Assembly: GCF_000189535.1 (NCBI RefSeq)
Contig: NC_015145.1
Coordinates: 372,001-436,000, forward strand
From: Pseudarthrobacter phenanthrenivorans Sphe3
Lineage (GTDB): Bacteria; Actinomycetota; Actinomycetes; Actinomycetales; Micrococcaceae
Length of the DNA stretch: 64,000 nt
Direction: 5' to 3'
Shown: positions 28,178 through 37,062 of the stretch, in pieces
Numbering within the stretch: position 1 is the stretch's first letter
How the letters are laid out: each line of letters opens with the position of its first letter
Notes under the pieces: generated by a model
Seen by the model: only the letters and a program-made list of their open reading frames with translations
Told to the model about the DNA's origin: nothing
The model's database searches: none
Made by a program: the position numbers and the translations under genes

Positions 28178-28951
28178 ATGACAACCACTTCTTTTCCCGC
28201 TGAACGAACCGTCGTCCTGACAGGGGCTGCGTCGGCCCGCGGCATCGGCCGTGCCGCCGCAGACAGGATGGCCAGCGAGGGCTGGTCAGTCGCCATCCTG
28301 GACATCAATGCCGAGGACGCAAAAGCCGCCGCTGCCGAGATCGGATCGAACCGGGCTGTGAAGGCTATCGGGGTTGGGGCGGATGTTTCCGACGCCGCCT
28401 CCGTGGACCGTGCCATCAGCGAAATCGAAAACTCGCTGCCGCCCATCGTCGCCCTGGCCAACCTGGCCGGGATCAGCTCGCCCACGCCCTTCATGGAGAC
28501 CACCGTGGAGGAATGGGACAAGGTCTTCGCGATCAACATGCGCGGAACCTTCATTGTGTCCCAGCGCGTACTCAAAGGAATGATCGAGCGCAAGCTCGGA
28601 CGCATTGTCAGCATCTCCTCGATTTCAGCCCAGCGCGGTGGCGGCACCTACTCCAAGGTGGCGTACAGCGCCTCAAAGGCCGGAATCATCGGATTCACCA
28701 GGGCCCTTGCCCGTGAAGTGGGCGAGTTCGGCGTCACCGTCAACGCGATTGCCCCGGGACCCATCGATACCGACATCATGGGCGGCACCCTCACTGAAGA
28801 ACGCAAGGCCCAGATGTCCGAGGGGATCATGATGGGACGGGTGGGTACCCGCGAGGAAGTGGCCGCCCTGATTTCCTTCCTTCTGGGGGCGGATTCCGGC
28901 TACATCACCGCCGCCACATACGACATCAACGGCGGCCTGCAGGTCAGCTGA
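28178..28951 (+). CDS. SDR family NAD(P)-dependent oxidoreductase
   Basis: A 257-residue classical short-chain dehydrogenase. The Rossmann motif TGAASARGIGRA is at residues 15-26, then NLAG (about 95), catalytic Ser in SISSISA, Tyr-x3-Lys in YSASK and the C-terminal NAIAPGPIDTD. It resembles enzymes acting on sugar alcohols, sugar acids or 3-hydroxyacyl substrates; specificity is open. It lies 27 bases after the MFS permease and probably in the same transcript, under the FadR-type operator at 26693. Confidence 0.9.
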   Translation: MTTTSFPAERTVVLTGAASARGIGRAAADRMASEGWSVAILDINAEDAKAAAAEIGSNRAVKAIGVGADVSDAASVDRAISEIENSLPPIVALANLAGISSPTPFMETTVEEWDKVFAINMRGTFIVSQRVLKGMIERKLGRIVSISSISAQRGGGTYSKVAYSASKAGIIGFTRALAREVGEFGVTVNAIAPGPIDTDIMGGTLTEERKAQMSEGIMMGRVGTREEVAALISFLLGADSGYITAATYDINGGLQVS

Positions 28952-28976
28952 CCCCGGCGTTACCCGGCCAACTCCT

Positions 28977-29005
28977 GCAGCCCCGGTGGTTTTCGCCGGG
29001 GCTGC
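28977..29005 (+). terminator. Hairpin after the SDR gene
   Basis: A perfect 10-bp stem (GCAGCCCCGG 28977-28986 with 28996-29005) with a T-rich loop but no T-tract afterwards. Likely a weak terminator. Confidence 0.5.
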
Positions 29006-29046
29006 CGGGGCTGTGCATCCCGGGTGGCTGTTCCTACACTGGGGTG

Positions 29047-29487
29047 ATGATTACAGTCACCGGAAGCGTTGAAACCAACCTGCCTGCGGATCAGGCGTTC
29101 GCCTATATGAGCGAATTCGAAAACACCAGCGAGTGGGACCCCAGCACTCCCGTGATGGAGAAGCTGACGCCCGGTCCGGTAGCCGTAGGACACCGTTACC
29201 ACGCCGAGTCCGAATTCCGGGGAAAGCGCCAGTCCCTGGAGTATGAGGTCATTGAGCTGACGCAGAACCACATCAAGCTCCGGGGCAGGAACAAGACGGT
29301 CACTGCCTTTGATTCCATCGATGTCAGCCCTGCCGGCGAGGGCTCCGTGGTGAAATATACGGCCGAGTTCAGCATCAACGGACCCGCAAAAATTATCCAG
29401 CCACTCCTCAAGCCGGCTTTCATGTCCCTGCGGGATCCGGCCTTGAACGGAATCCGGGACAAGCTCAACTCCCTGGCGGCTGGGTAG
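29047..29487 (+). CDS. SRPBCC (START-like) family protein
   Basis: About 146 residues with the helix-grip fold pattern: N-terminal strand ITVTGSVETNLPADQAFAYMSEFENTSEWDP, several beta strands, and a long C-terminal helix (RDPALNGIRDKLNSLAAG). Such proteins bind hydrophobic ligands in a deep cavity and include polyketide cyclase-like and stress proteins. No catalytic residue can be named. A GTG sits just before the ATG (29044) and could also start translation. Single-gene context gives no hint of the ligand. Confidence 0.8.
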   Translation: MITVTGSVETNLPADQAFAYMSEFENTSEWDPSTPVMEKLTPGPVAVGHRYHAESEFRGKRQSLEYEVIELTQNHIKLRGRNKTVTAFDSIDVSPAGEGSVVKYTAEFSINGPAKIIQPLLKPAFMSLRDPALNGIRDKLNSLAAG

Positions 29488-29632
29488 CCCAGGCCGCCGG
29501 CCGGCGGCTGTAACGTTTGACGGGATATGACTTTCCCGGGGGTAGGCTGGCATTTACCGTTCGGCAGTGAGCGGCCACGACGTTCCGTGTGAACGTTCAT
29601 GGCCATTCAGCCGTACGGAGGGGGAAATCCAG

Positions 29633-30385
29633 ATGGTTCGCGCCCAAGCCGAAAATGAGGAAATTTTCGCCGATGTAGCGTCGCAGCTTCAGGACCTGGT
29701 GCTGGCCAGCACGGATGTGGAGCACTTCCTTCGGGACCTTGCACGGTATTCGGCTGACAGGCTGAGCAGTCCTGAGCGTGAGGTTCTTTGCGGCGTAGCG
29801 GTGGCAAGGAAAAAGAAGTCAACCGCCATCGATGCAAGCAACCCATGCCTTCGGGTCACGGAGCAGCTCCAAAACAAGCACGGGGATGGTCCGGCACTGG
29901 CGGCAATGCGGACCGCAGATGTGGTGCTGATTGCCGATGTGGGCCAGGAAAAGCGGTGGCCCGAGTACATCACGGCGCTTACGGGCGAGGGACTGCGGTC
30001 CGTAATCTCCCTGCCTTTTGCCCTGGGTGAGGAAGCGACCGGGGCCCTCAGCCTCTACAGCTCCCGGCCCCGTCATTTCAGCAACAAAGATATCCAAATC
30101 GCCCAGGCTTTCACCGCGCAGGTGTCCAAGACCCTTCGGTTGGCGCTGCAGATTGGCAGGCTGCAGGACACCAGGGACGGTATGAGCACTGCAATGAAAA
30201 CCCGGACTGTGATCGACCTTGCCACGGGGGCCATCATGGCCCAGAACCGCTGCAGCCAGCATGACGCTTTCAGCGTGCTGCTGCGTGCCTCGAATACGCG
30301 GAACCTGAAGCTCAAGGACGTGGCGGCCGCCGTGATCGCATCAATTTCCGGCAGCGCCGGGACCTTCACCTACTTCGACGAATAA
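29633..30385 (+). CDS. GAF-ANTAR domain antiterminator-type regulator (copy 2)
   Basis: A 250-residue regulator. The GAF-like domain spans about 20-170 (VVLIADVGQEKRWPEY, SVISLPFALGEEATGALSLYS). The ANTAR domain spans about 185-240 with VIDLATGAIMAQNRCSQHDAF. GGAGGGGG upstream supports ATG 29633. ANTAR domains act on RNA hairpins to prevent termination; no partner kinase is adjacent, so the GAF domain may sense a ligand itself (inference). Its end overlaps the convergent small gene by 16 bases. Confidence 0.88.
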   Translation: MVRAQAENEEIFADVASQLQDLVLASTDVEHFLRDLARYSADRLSSPEREVLCGVAVARKKKSTAIDASNPCLRVTEQLQNKHGDGPALAAMRTADVVLIADVGQEKRWPEYITALTGEGLRSVISLPFALGEEATGALSLYSSRPRHFSNKDIQIAQAFTAQVSKTLRLALQIGRLQDTRDGMSTAMKTRTVIDLATGAIMAQNRCSQHDAFSVLLRASNTRNLKLKDVAAAVIASISGSAGTFTYFDE

Positions 30386-30660
30386 GGGTCGCGGACGTTT
30401 GGCGGGACCTGGCTCAAAAGCGAGTCAGTAAACGGCGCACGGCCTGGGAGGTTTGCGTCCGCACAATGCTCATTGACAGCCTGCGCCAAAGCATCACGGT
30501 CCTTGGGTGGCAGGCCAGCCGAACCGGCGCTGTAGTCCCTGATGTCCTGTTCCGAAGCGTCGCCGCCCAAGGCGATGTACTCCAGCCAGATTTGGCCGAG
30601 GTCCAGGCCGTGCGCCTGGATCACCGCGCCGGTCAGGTCCTGTTGGTCCGCTGCATCCAC
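30370..30660 (-). CDS. Small hypothetical protein
   Basis: About 96 residues from GTG 30660, preceded by GGGGAAGG at 8 bases. The frame is open to 30867, but that part does not look coding. The peptide is acidic and helical (VIQAHGLDLGQIWLEYIALGGDASEQDI, cut here only by my choice of example), with no signal or membrane segment. A helix-rich fold is expected. It converges on the GAF-ANTAR gene with a 16-base overlap. No family is recognised. Confidence 0.5.
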   Translation of the reverse strand: MDAADQQDLTGAVIQAHGLDLGQIWLEYIALGGDASEQDIRDYSAGSAGLPPKDRDALAQAVNEHCADANLPGRAPFTDSLLSQVPPNVRDPYSSK

Positions 30661-30876
30661 CGCTGCATCCTTCCCCTGGAAAGACTTTCTCCCCAGGAGT
30701 TCGGGGCGGCGAAGCTCTTGGATGGGTGGAAGGTGGAAACTCTTTCTGGTCAGGATCACCGATACGGGCCGAAGGCCATCAGCAGGATGTAACTGCTGAA
30801 GGCCGTGGTGGACGTGCGGTGCGTGATTCCTTGGCGGAAGCGTCCCACCGCCGCTTCCGCCGGACATGGCACTCCT

Positions 30877-31176
30877 CTAGGACTCGCACTCCTTGCAGTA
30901 CTTCTTGCCGTCCTTCTCCCTTGCCAGCTGGCTTCGGTGATGGACCAGGAAACAGGACATGCAGGTGAATTCGTCGGCCTGGACCGGAACCACCTGGATC
31001 AGGAGCTCCTCGTTGGAGAGGTCGGCACCGGGCAGCTCAAAGCTGTCGGCGAGGTCGGTTTCGTCGACATCGGCAATGGCCTCCCTTCGGCCCGACTTCT
31101 CGGTCTTCAGCTCCTCGAGGCCGGTATTCGGCTCTTCCTCGGGCGTTACCCGCGGAGCGTCGTAGTCAACTGACAT
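30877..31176 (-). CDS. DUF4193 family protein
   Basis: 99 residues, the exact family length. An acidic N-terminal half (SVDYDAPRVTPEEEPN, DVDETDLADSFELPGADLS) is followed by QADEFTCMSCFLVHHRSQLA and a terminal CKEC. The two CxxC pairs (CMSC and CKEC) and HH form a likely zinc site. DUF4193 proteins are widespread and well conserved in actinobacteria with no known biochemical role. ATG 31176 is preceded by CAGGAGAACGC. Confidence 0.92.
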   Translation of the reverse strand: MSVDYDAPRVTPEEEPNTGLEELKTEKSGRREAIADVDETDLADSFELPGADLSNEELLIQVVPVQADEFTCMSCFLVHHRSQLAREKDGKKYCKECES

Positions 31177-31264
31177 TGATGCGTTCTCCTGTCGGCTGTA
31201 TGCAGTTCGTCTGAACAGAGCGACAACAGGCAGGTGCCCGCGGATATTCCCGTCAGGCAGTAGG

Positions 31265-31276
31265 TAGACTGGTCTA
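31265..31276. promoter_or_regulatory. Candidate TetR operator
   Basis: The inverted repeat TAGAC-TG-GTCTA lies about 12 bases before the TetR start, where an autorepressor would bind. Confidence 0.5.
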
Positions 31277-31287
31277 ACTACTTTTTG

Positions 31288-31911
31288 ATGAAAGGCCAGG
31301 CTGTGCCTACTGGGATTGAGGCCGTAAAAACACCGGCGGCGAAGAAGCGTCCGGCCCGGATGCTGCTGCTTGACGCTGCTGCCCGGCTCTTCTATGCCAA
31401 CGGGGTGGCGGCAACGGGCATTGACGCCATCACGGCCGAAGCCGGGGTGGCGAAGAAAAGCCTGTACAACAACTTCACCTCCAAAGCGGACCTGCTGGCG
31501 GCATACCTCGAGGCCCGGCACGGGGAGTGGCTCGGCCTGTACCACCGGCGGCTGGACAGCGCCCGTACTCCGCGCGAACGCGTCCTGGCTGTCTTCGATG
31601 CCTACCGGGACCATGCCAATTCCGCTTACCCGGACGGGTTCAGGGGCTGCGGGCTGCTCAACGCGGCAGCGGAACTCCCGGCCGGCGCCCCGGGGAGGGC
31701 GGCGGTGCGGAAGCACAAAGAGGAAGTGGAGGCCCTGCTGGCCGGGCATATTGCCGAACTGCTTTCGGGTGAGGAAGGACGCGCCGCGGAAGTCGCCAGG
31801 CACCTGGCGTTCCTCTTGGAGGGCGCCATGGCACGGGCCGGACTCGAAGGGAGTGATGCCAGCCTCAAGGACGCCCGGATCATTGCCGCCAGGCTTCTGG
31901 ACGAGCTGTGA
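31288..31911 (+). CDS. TetR/AcrR family transcriptional regulator
   Basis: About 207 residues. The N-terminal HTH is RMLLLDAAARLFYANGVAATGIDAIT followed by GVAKKSLYNNFTSKADLLAAYL, described here as two segments at about residues 24-49 and 54-73. The C-terminal ligand domain is helical. The start is ambiguous: ATG 31288 has no ribosome binding site, while GTG 31303 has AAAGG 7 bases upstream. The gene overlaps the EamA exporter gene by 4 bases, so the exporter is its probable target. Confidence 0.88.
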   Translation: MKGQAVPTGIEAVKTPAAKKRPARMLLLDAAARLFYANGVAATGIDAITAEAGVAKKSLYNNFTSKADLLAAYLEARHGEWLGLYHRRLDSARTPRERVLAVFDAYRDHANSAYPDGFRGCGLLNAAAELPAGAPGRAAVRKHKEEVEALLAGHIAELLSGEEGRAAEVARHLAFLLEGAMARAGLEGSDASLKDARIIAARLLDEL

Positions 31912-32906
31912 GCGCAGGAACAGGCAACAGAAAGGCCCAGCTCTGGGGGGCCCTGTTCGTGGTGGCAGCTTCCGTCCTCTGGGGCACCACGGGCACGGCG
32001 GCCACGCTTGCGCCGGACGTGAGTGCGCTGGCAATTGGTGCGGTAGCCATGGGACTTGGCGGGCTGCTCCAGGCACTGTACGCGGCCAATGCCATCGTGG
32101 CCCAGCGGCCGGTCCTGCTGGAACGGTGGCGGCTGGTGTCCCTGGGGGCTACTGCGGTGGCCCTCTATCCCCTGGCTTTCTACAGCTCCATGCGCCTGTC
32201 CGGCGTTGCTGTGGGCACCGTGATCTCGATCGGTTCGGCGCCTGTAGCGGCCGCGCTGATTGAACGGTTCGCGGACCGCAAAAGGCTCACCCGGCAGTGG
32301 ATGGCGGGCGCAACCGTAGGGGTGGCGGGTGCCGCCATGCTGTCCTTCGCCGGCCATGGAGGGCAGGCGCCCCCTGCCGGGACCACTGGTAACGGGTGGT
32401 CATTCATGGCCGGAATAGCGCTGGGCCTCGTCGCCGGCGTCACCTATGCCCTGTATTCCTGGGCTGCGCATCGCCTCATTGGCGGAGGCGCCTCCTCCAG
32501 GGCAGCCATGGGGAGCATCTTCGGGGCCGGCGGGTTCCTGCTGATGCCCGTGCTTGCCCTGACCGGCAGGCCGCTGCTGGAGTCCTGGACCAATTTCTCT
32601 GTGGGAGCGTACATGGCCCTGGTCCCGATGTTTGCCGGCTACGTCCTGTTCGGCTGGGGACTGGCAAGGATCAGGGCCAGCACAGCCACGGGGATTTCGC
32701 TGCTGGAAACGGTGGTGGCGGCAGTGCTGGCCGTGCTGGTGGTGGGGGAGCGGCTGCCGCCCCTTGGCTGGCTTGGCGCCGCCGTCGTGATCCTTGGCCT
32801 GTTCATCCTGACGCCGCGGCAGTCAACCAGTGGGCCGCTCCCGGCGCCCTCCCCGGGCGGGGAAAGGCTTGCCGAGCAACAGGCCGGCGCCCAGTCCCAC
32901 GAGTGA
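31908..32906 (+). CDS. EamA/DMT family transporter
   Basis: A 332-residue, ten-helix membrane transporter with two EamA repeats: ASVLWGTTGTAATLAP at the N-terminus and SFMAGIALGLVAGVTYALYSW starting the second (about residue 163). Family members export amino acids, metabolites or drugs. Starts at GTG 31908 overlapping the TetR stop by 4 bases. The last 84 bases overlap the end of the convergent DUF3040 gene, an unusually long shared 3' end. Confidence 0.87.
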   Translation: MSAGTGNRKAQLWGALFVVAASVLWGTTGTAATLAPDVSALAIGAVAMGLGGLLQALYAANAIVAQRPVLLERWRLVSLGATAVALYPLAFYSSMRLSGVAVGTVISIGSAPVAAALIERFADRKRLTRQWMAGATVGVAGAAMLSFAGHGGQAPPAGTTGNGWSFMAGIALGLVAGVTYALYSWAAHRLIGGGASSRAAMGSIFGAGGFLLMPVLALTGRPLLESWTNFSVGAYMALVPMFAGYVLFGWGLARIRASTATGISLLETVVAAVLAVLVVGERLPPLGWLGAAVVILGLFILTPRQSTSGPLPAPSPGGERLAEQQAGAQSHE

Positions 32907-33122
32907 AAAGCCCAGGACTACCAGGGGGATGAGCTGGCCGCTAACGCCGGCAATGAGCAGCACAAGCCCGGCCAGACAGGCGAGCCCGCCGAAAAAGAGG
33001 TCGGCCCTGAACCGGGGCGCGGGGTAGCCGGAGAGCAGCTCCATGGCCAAGTGGGGGTCATCGGCGATCAGCCCCAGCTCCAGCTCTTTGAGCAGCCTCC
33101 GTTCCTCTTCGGACATTGGCAT
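32823..33122 (-). CDS. DUF3040 family small membrane protein
   Basis: 99 residues. The N-terminus MPMSEEERRLLKELELGLIADDP is the DUF3040 hallmark. Two transmembrane helices (about 43-62 and 66-85) follow, then a basic tail. Common in actinobacteria; function unknown. ATG 33122 has CAGGGG upstream. The 3' end runs 84 bases into the end of the convergent EamA gene. Confidence 0.85.
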   Translation of the reverse strand: MPMSEEERRLLKELELGLIADDPHLAMELLSGYPAPRFRADLFFGGLACLAGLVLLIAGVSGQLIPLVVLGFSLVGLGAGLLLGKPFPARGGRRERPTG

Positions 33123-33217
33123 TGGATGCCCCTGAATTTCGTGGGAAGCGATACCGCTATTGACGCTAGGATTCCTGCCGCTCTGAGTCAAGGGTCTTAG
33201 CTGGGCGTGGGAAACCC

Positions 33218-33742
33218 TCAATCGTGGACGTCGTAGCGCAGCCCGTTCCCGAGCACCCTGACGCCTTGGGTGGGAACGTGCGGGACAGCTTTTTCCGGTG
33301 GCATCAGGTGTTCCACGGGCAGGCCTGCGAGCAAGACGCAATAGTCCGAGATGAGCCTGCGGTGGCAGCGCCACCAAACGGTTTCACTGCACATGATCGC
33401 TGTCTGCTGAGCTTGGGCGGCTGCTACCAGCTGGTCCACCGCAGCAAGGAAGTCCGGGCTTCGCATGTATGTGGCGTAGGCACGGAAAGAGTCATTGCGA
33501 AGGGCGGTGTCCGGGGAATCGGGAGGAAGCTTGCGGAACCCGCCCAACCGCTGTTCCCAGCGGTAGCTGATGCCGGCACGCGGAAGCCACTCCGCCATCA
33601 GGTCCTTACCGAAGTGCGGGTGCTTCCTGCTGCCGGGACCGATCCGGACGTCCACCAGTGAGGTAACACCCGCCGCCTGCAGCAGCCTGGTGAAATCGGT
33701 CTGGGAGGCGGCTCCGTGGCCTGCAGTGTTGAGGGGCCTCAT
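33218..33742 (-). CDS. DUF488 domain-containing protein
   Basis: A 174-residue cytoplasmic protein. The motifs SLVDVRIGPGSRKHPHFGKD and IMCSETVWWRCHRRLISD are typical of DUF488. The conserved Cys-Glu and Cys-His residues in the latter suggest catalysis or metal binding, but no reaction is established. The start is ATG 33742; a TTG three bases upstream is possible. Confidence 0.9.
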   Translation of the reverse strand: MRPLNTAGHGAASQTDFTRLLQAAGVTSLVDVRIGPGSRKHPHFGKDLMAEWLPRAGISYRWEQRLGGFRKLPPDSPDTALRNDSFRAYATYMRSPDFLAAVDQLVAAAQAQQTAIMCSETVWWRCHRRLISDYCVLLAGLPVEHLMPPEKAVPHVPTQGVRVLGNGLRYDVHD

Positions 33743-33885
33743 CAAGCCATGATGGCTCCCGTTGGTTGGTGGTGGCCAGCCACTGGGCCTCCACCCTTCT
33801 CTTTTCTTCGCACGAGGTAACGCCGGCCTCCATGATGACGAATTGTGGAGCGCGACCGGCCAGCGATCCGGCCTATATTGAGGGG

Positions 33886-34620
33886 ATGGACACTCCCCAT
33901 AACGAAGATCAGTTCGTGAAGTTGCATGACCTGGTCATCGGAAGCACCAACGTGAGCGGCTTCCTGGCGGAGCTGTCCGGCGTGGCAGCTTCCACCCTCA
34001 GTGATTCGGCCGGTTCGCTCATCGAATGCGGTGTAACCCTGCGGCGGCGCAAGCGAAGCGCCACAGTGGCAGGCAGCAGCGACAGGGCCCGGGAACTCGA
34101 CAGGCTGGAACAGGTCCTGGGGGACGGGCCGTGCCTGGCATCGCTGGAAACCATGAAGCCTGTGGTCCTGGCCGATGTGCAGACTGATCCGCGCTGGCCT
34201 GAGTACCGGAAAATCCTGGCCGACAACGGCTGCCGCGCCGTGCTCGGTGTTCCCCTCGCCCTGGATGACAGCCAGGCTGCGGCCCTGAACTTCTTCGCCT
34301 CCGAACCCGGCGTCTTCTCCGACGCAGTGATCCGCAAGGCAGAGGGCTTTGCCGACCTGGCGGGCAGGTCGCTGCGGCTGGCACTCAAGATCGCCGATGC
34401 CCGGAACCTTGCGGAGGACCTTTCGGCAGCCATGCAAAACCGCACCACGATCGACCTCGCCTGCGGTGTCATCATGGCCCAGAACCGCTGTTCGCAGGAG
34501 GAGGCCATGGCACTGCTGACCAAAGCGTCCAGCCACCGGAACCAGAAGTTGAGGGACTTGGCAGCGGACGTCCTGGCGCGGGTGAGTTCGGGCGCCGTGA
34601 CCACGCACTTCGATCCGTAG
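33886..34620 (+). CDS. GAF-ANTAR domain antiterminator-type regulator (copy 3)
   Basis: A 244-residue regulator. The GAF-like domain spans about 15-165 (CGVTLRRRKRSATVAGSSDR, VVLADVQTDPRWPEYRKIL). The ANTAR domain spans about 180-238 with TIDLACGVIMAQNRCSQEEA and SSHRNQKLRDLAADVL. ATG 33886 is directly preceded by GAGGGG without spacing, so a leaderless or alternative start is possible. It lies 3.5 kb from copy 2, which it resembles throughout. Confidence 0.88.
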   Translation: MDTPHNEDQFVKLHDLVIGSTNVSGFLAELSGVAASTLSDSAGSLIECGVTLRRRKRSATVAGSSDRARELDRLEQVLGDGPCLASLETMKPVVLADVQTDPRWPEYRKILADNGCRAVLGVPLALDDSQAAALNFFASEPGVFSDAVIRKAEGFADLAGRSLRLALKIADARNLAEDLSAAMQNRTTIDLACGVIMAQNRCSQEEAMALLTKASSHRNQKLRDLAADVLARVSSGAVTTHFDP

Positions 34621-34806
34621 GACGGGGACTCCCACTGCCGTGCAGACTCCAGGCGACCGCAGTGCTACGCACCCGGTTTCGTCTCCGCGCTGCCCTGCAA
34701 TAATCTGAACCAACGGTTGTGCGCGGGGGTGCAAGCGCCCGGTGCAACATGCAGCAACAGGCAGCACTGAAAGTTCGGGCCACATCACCAAACGAGGCGG
34801 ACACGC

Positions 34807-37041
34807 ATGACGGCTTCAGACCAGCAGCATTCAGATCGTCCAGGCACGCCAGCAGATCCTCCGCGCGTTCCATCAGGCAACGCCGCTGCTGCCGCCGGGA
34901 CTGTTGACCCGCACCTGCTGCAAAGGCTGGCGGACGCGCATGGAGTGGGCACCTCCTTCCAGGGCTGGGACGGGCTGCCGCATTCCGTGGCCGAGGCTAC
35001 CCTGATCAAGGTCCTGGCTGCCCTGGGCGTGAAAGCGGACACCAACCAGGCCATCGAGGCGGCCTTGGCCGAAGCGGAACTTGCGCCCTGGCGGCGGGTG
35101 CTGCCTCCCGCCGTCGTCATCCAGCAGGGCGAGCCGGCGCTGGTCCCGGTCCATGTGCCCGAGGGCGCAGCTGTCAGCCTCACCATTGCCCTGGAAGATG
35201 AGGGCGGCACCTTGGAAGGGGTGCAGCAGGACGTCCAGGTACAGTCTGTGGATGTCGACGGCGTCGCCACAGGACGTGCCACCTTCGCCCTCCCGGAGGA
35301 CTTACCGCTGGGCTGGCATACCATGACCGCCGAGGCCGGCAGCGTGAAGGCTTCAGCCGTGCTGGTGGTGACGCCGCGGCGGCTGACCACGGCGGCTCCG
35401 CTTGAACAGCGGCGGGGCTGGGGACTGGCTACGCAGCTCTATTCCGTGCGCTCCCGCAGGTCCTGGGGAATCGGTGACTTCTCCGACCTTGCAGACCTTG
35501 CTGCGCTGAGCGGAGCCCGCGGCGCCGATTACGTGCTGGTGAACCCGCTCCACGCGGCCGAGCCGGTCCCTCCGGTGCAGCCATCGCCCTACTCGCCGTC
35601 CACCCGCCGCTTCTTCAATCCGCTCTACATCCGGGTGGAGGCCATCCCCGAGCTGGCCTACCTGAAGCCGCGCAAGCGCGCCGCAGTGGAAAAGCTGCAC
35701 GAGGAAGTTTCCAGTTTGAACAGGGAGGGCGGCCGGCTGGACCGGAACGCCGTCTATGCGGCGAAACTCCAGGCCCTGGAGATGCTGTACCACGCACGCC
35801 GGTCCCCGGCGCGGCAGGCGGCCTTTGATGAGTTCTGCAGGATCTCCGGGCGTGGACTGGACGACTTTGCCCTGTGGTCCGCCATCCGTGAGGATGTCGC
35901 CCCGGGCGATCCGCTGTGGAAGGACCCTTCTTCTGCCTTGGGCACAGCGAAGGCCGAGGCGCTGCGGGAAAAGCTCGCGGACAGGATCGGGTTCCACCGG
36001 TGGCTGCAGTGGATCTGCGATGAGCAGCTGGAGGAGGCCCAGAAGGCGGCGCTGCGTGCGGGCATGAGGCTGGGCGTGGTGCACGATCTTGCCGTGGGAG
36101 TGGACCACAGCAGTGCCGATGCCTGGACGCTGCGAGATGTACTGGCTCCCGCCACCAGCGTGGGCGCCCCGCCCGACATGTACAACCAGCAGGGCCAGGA
36201 CTGGGGACAGCCGCCATGGCATCCGGCCCGCCTGGCTGAGGCCGGATACCAGCCGTTCCGGAACATGCTGGCCACGGTGCTCCGGCACGCCGGCGGCATC
36301 CGGGTGGACCACATCCTTGGCCTCTTCCGGCTGTGGTGGATTCCGGTCGGAAACGCCCCGGGAGACGGCGCCTACGTCCGCTATGACCACGAGGCCCTGA
36401 TCGGCATCCTGGCCCTGGAGGCTCAGCGCGCCGGCGCCGTGGTGATTGGCGAGGACCTGGGCACCTTCGAGCCGTGGGTGCGTGACTACCTGGCCGCCCG
36501 CGGCATCCTGGGCACGTCCATCCTGTGGTTCGAGTACGACGGCGACTCGCCCCTTGCGCCGGAAAAGTACCGGACGCAGGCACTCGCCAGCGTCAACACC
36601 CACGACCTGCCGCCCACCGCCGGCTATCTCGCGGGCGACCACGTGGCGCTGCGCAGCGGGCTGGGACTGCTGGAACGGTCCGAGGAAGAGGAACGCGCCG
36701 AGCACAACGCAGCGTTGGAAAAGATGCTGGCGCTGGTGCGGGAGCGTGGCTACCTGCCTGGGAAAGCGGCCGGCGGGCCGGGAGAAACGGAAGAACAGAC
36801 CATCGAGGCGCTGCACCTCCTGCTGACCCAGACGCCGTCGGTATTGCTGGGCGTAGCCCTGGTCGACGCGGTGGGGGAGCGGCGGGTCCAGAACCAGCCT
36901 GGCACTTCCGAAGCGCTTTACCCGAACTGGCAGGTTCCGCTGGGCGGCCCTGACGGCAAACCCGTGTTCCTGGACGACCTCCCCGCCAACACCCGGTTCA
37001 ACTCACTGCTGAAGGCGGTGGAGGAGGCCCTGCACGGCTAG
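34807..37041 (+). CDS. malQ: 4-alpha-glucanotransferase (amylomaltase), GH77
   Basis: A 744-residue cytoplasmic enzyme that disproportionates maltodextrins in starch and maltose use. The actinobacterial N-terminal extension (residues 1-190) precedes the GH77 barrel. Catalytic regions are GGIRVDHILGLFRLWWIP (nucleophile Asp), VVIGEDLGTFEPWVRDYL (acid/base Glu) and SVNTHDLPPTAGYLAG (third carboxylate). ATG 34807 follows GAGGCGGACACGC. The secreted alpha-amylase 1 kb away on the other strand would supply its substrate. The upstream 186 bases hold no gene. Confidence 0.95.
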   Translation: MTASDQQHSDRPGTPADPPRVPSGNAAAAAGTVDPHLLQRLADAHGVGTSFQGWDGLPHSVAEATLIKVLAALGVKADTNQAIEAALAEAELAPWRRVLPPAVVIQQGEPALVPVHVPEGAAVSLTIALEDEGGTLEGVQQDVQVQSVDVDGVATGRATFALPEDLPLGWHTMTAEAGSVKASAVLVVTPRRLTTAAPLEQRRGWGLATQLYSVRSRRSWGIGDFSDLADLAALSGARGADYVLVNPLHAAEPVPPVQPSPYSPSTRRFFNPLYIRVEAIPELAYLKPRKRAAVEKLHEEVSSLNREGGRLDRNAVYAAKLQALEMLYHARRSPARQAAFDEFCRISGRGLDDFALWSAIREDVAPGDPLWKDPSSALGTAKAEALREKLADRIGFHRWLQWICDEQLEEAQKAALRAGMRLGVVHDLAVGVDHSSADAWTLRDVLAPATSVGAPPDMYNQQGQDWGQPPWHPARLAEAGYQPFRNMLATVLRHAGGIRVDHILGLFRLWWIPVGNAPGDGAYVRYDHEALIGILALEAQRAGAVVIGEDLGTFEPWVRDYLAARGILGTSILWFEYDGDSPLAPEKYRTQALASVNTHDLPPTAGYLAGDHVALRSGLGLLERSEEEERAEHNAALEKMLALVRERGYLPGKAAGGPGETEEQTIEALHLLLTQTPSVLLGVALVDAVGERRVQNQPGTSEALYPNWQVPLGGPDGKPVFLDDLPANTRFNSLLKAVEEALHG

Positions 37042-37062
37042 TCAATCAGCGAGGAGGCAGCT

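Noticed and set aside
30661-30867. Longer version of the small gene ending at 30370
   Set aside because: The upstream part is poor coding sequence, and GTG 30660 has a good ribosome binding site.
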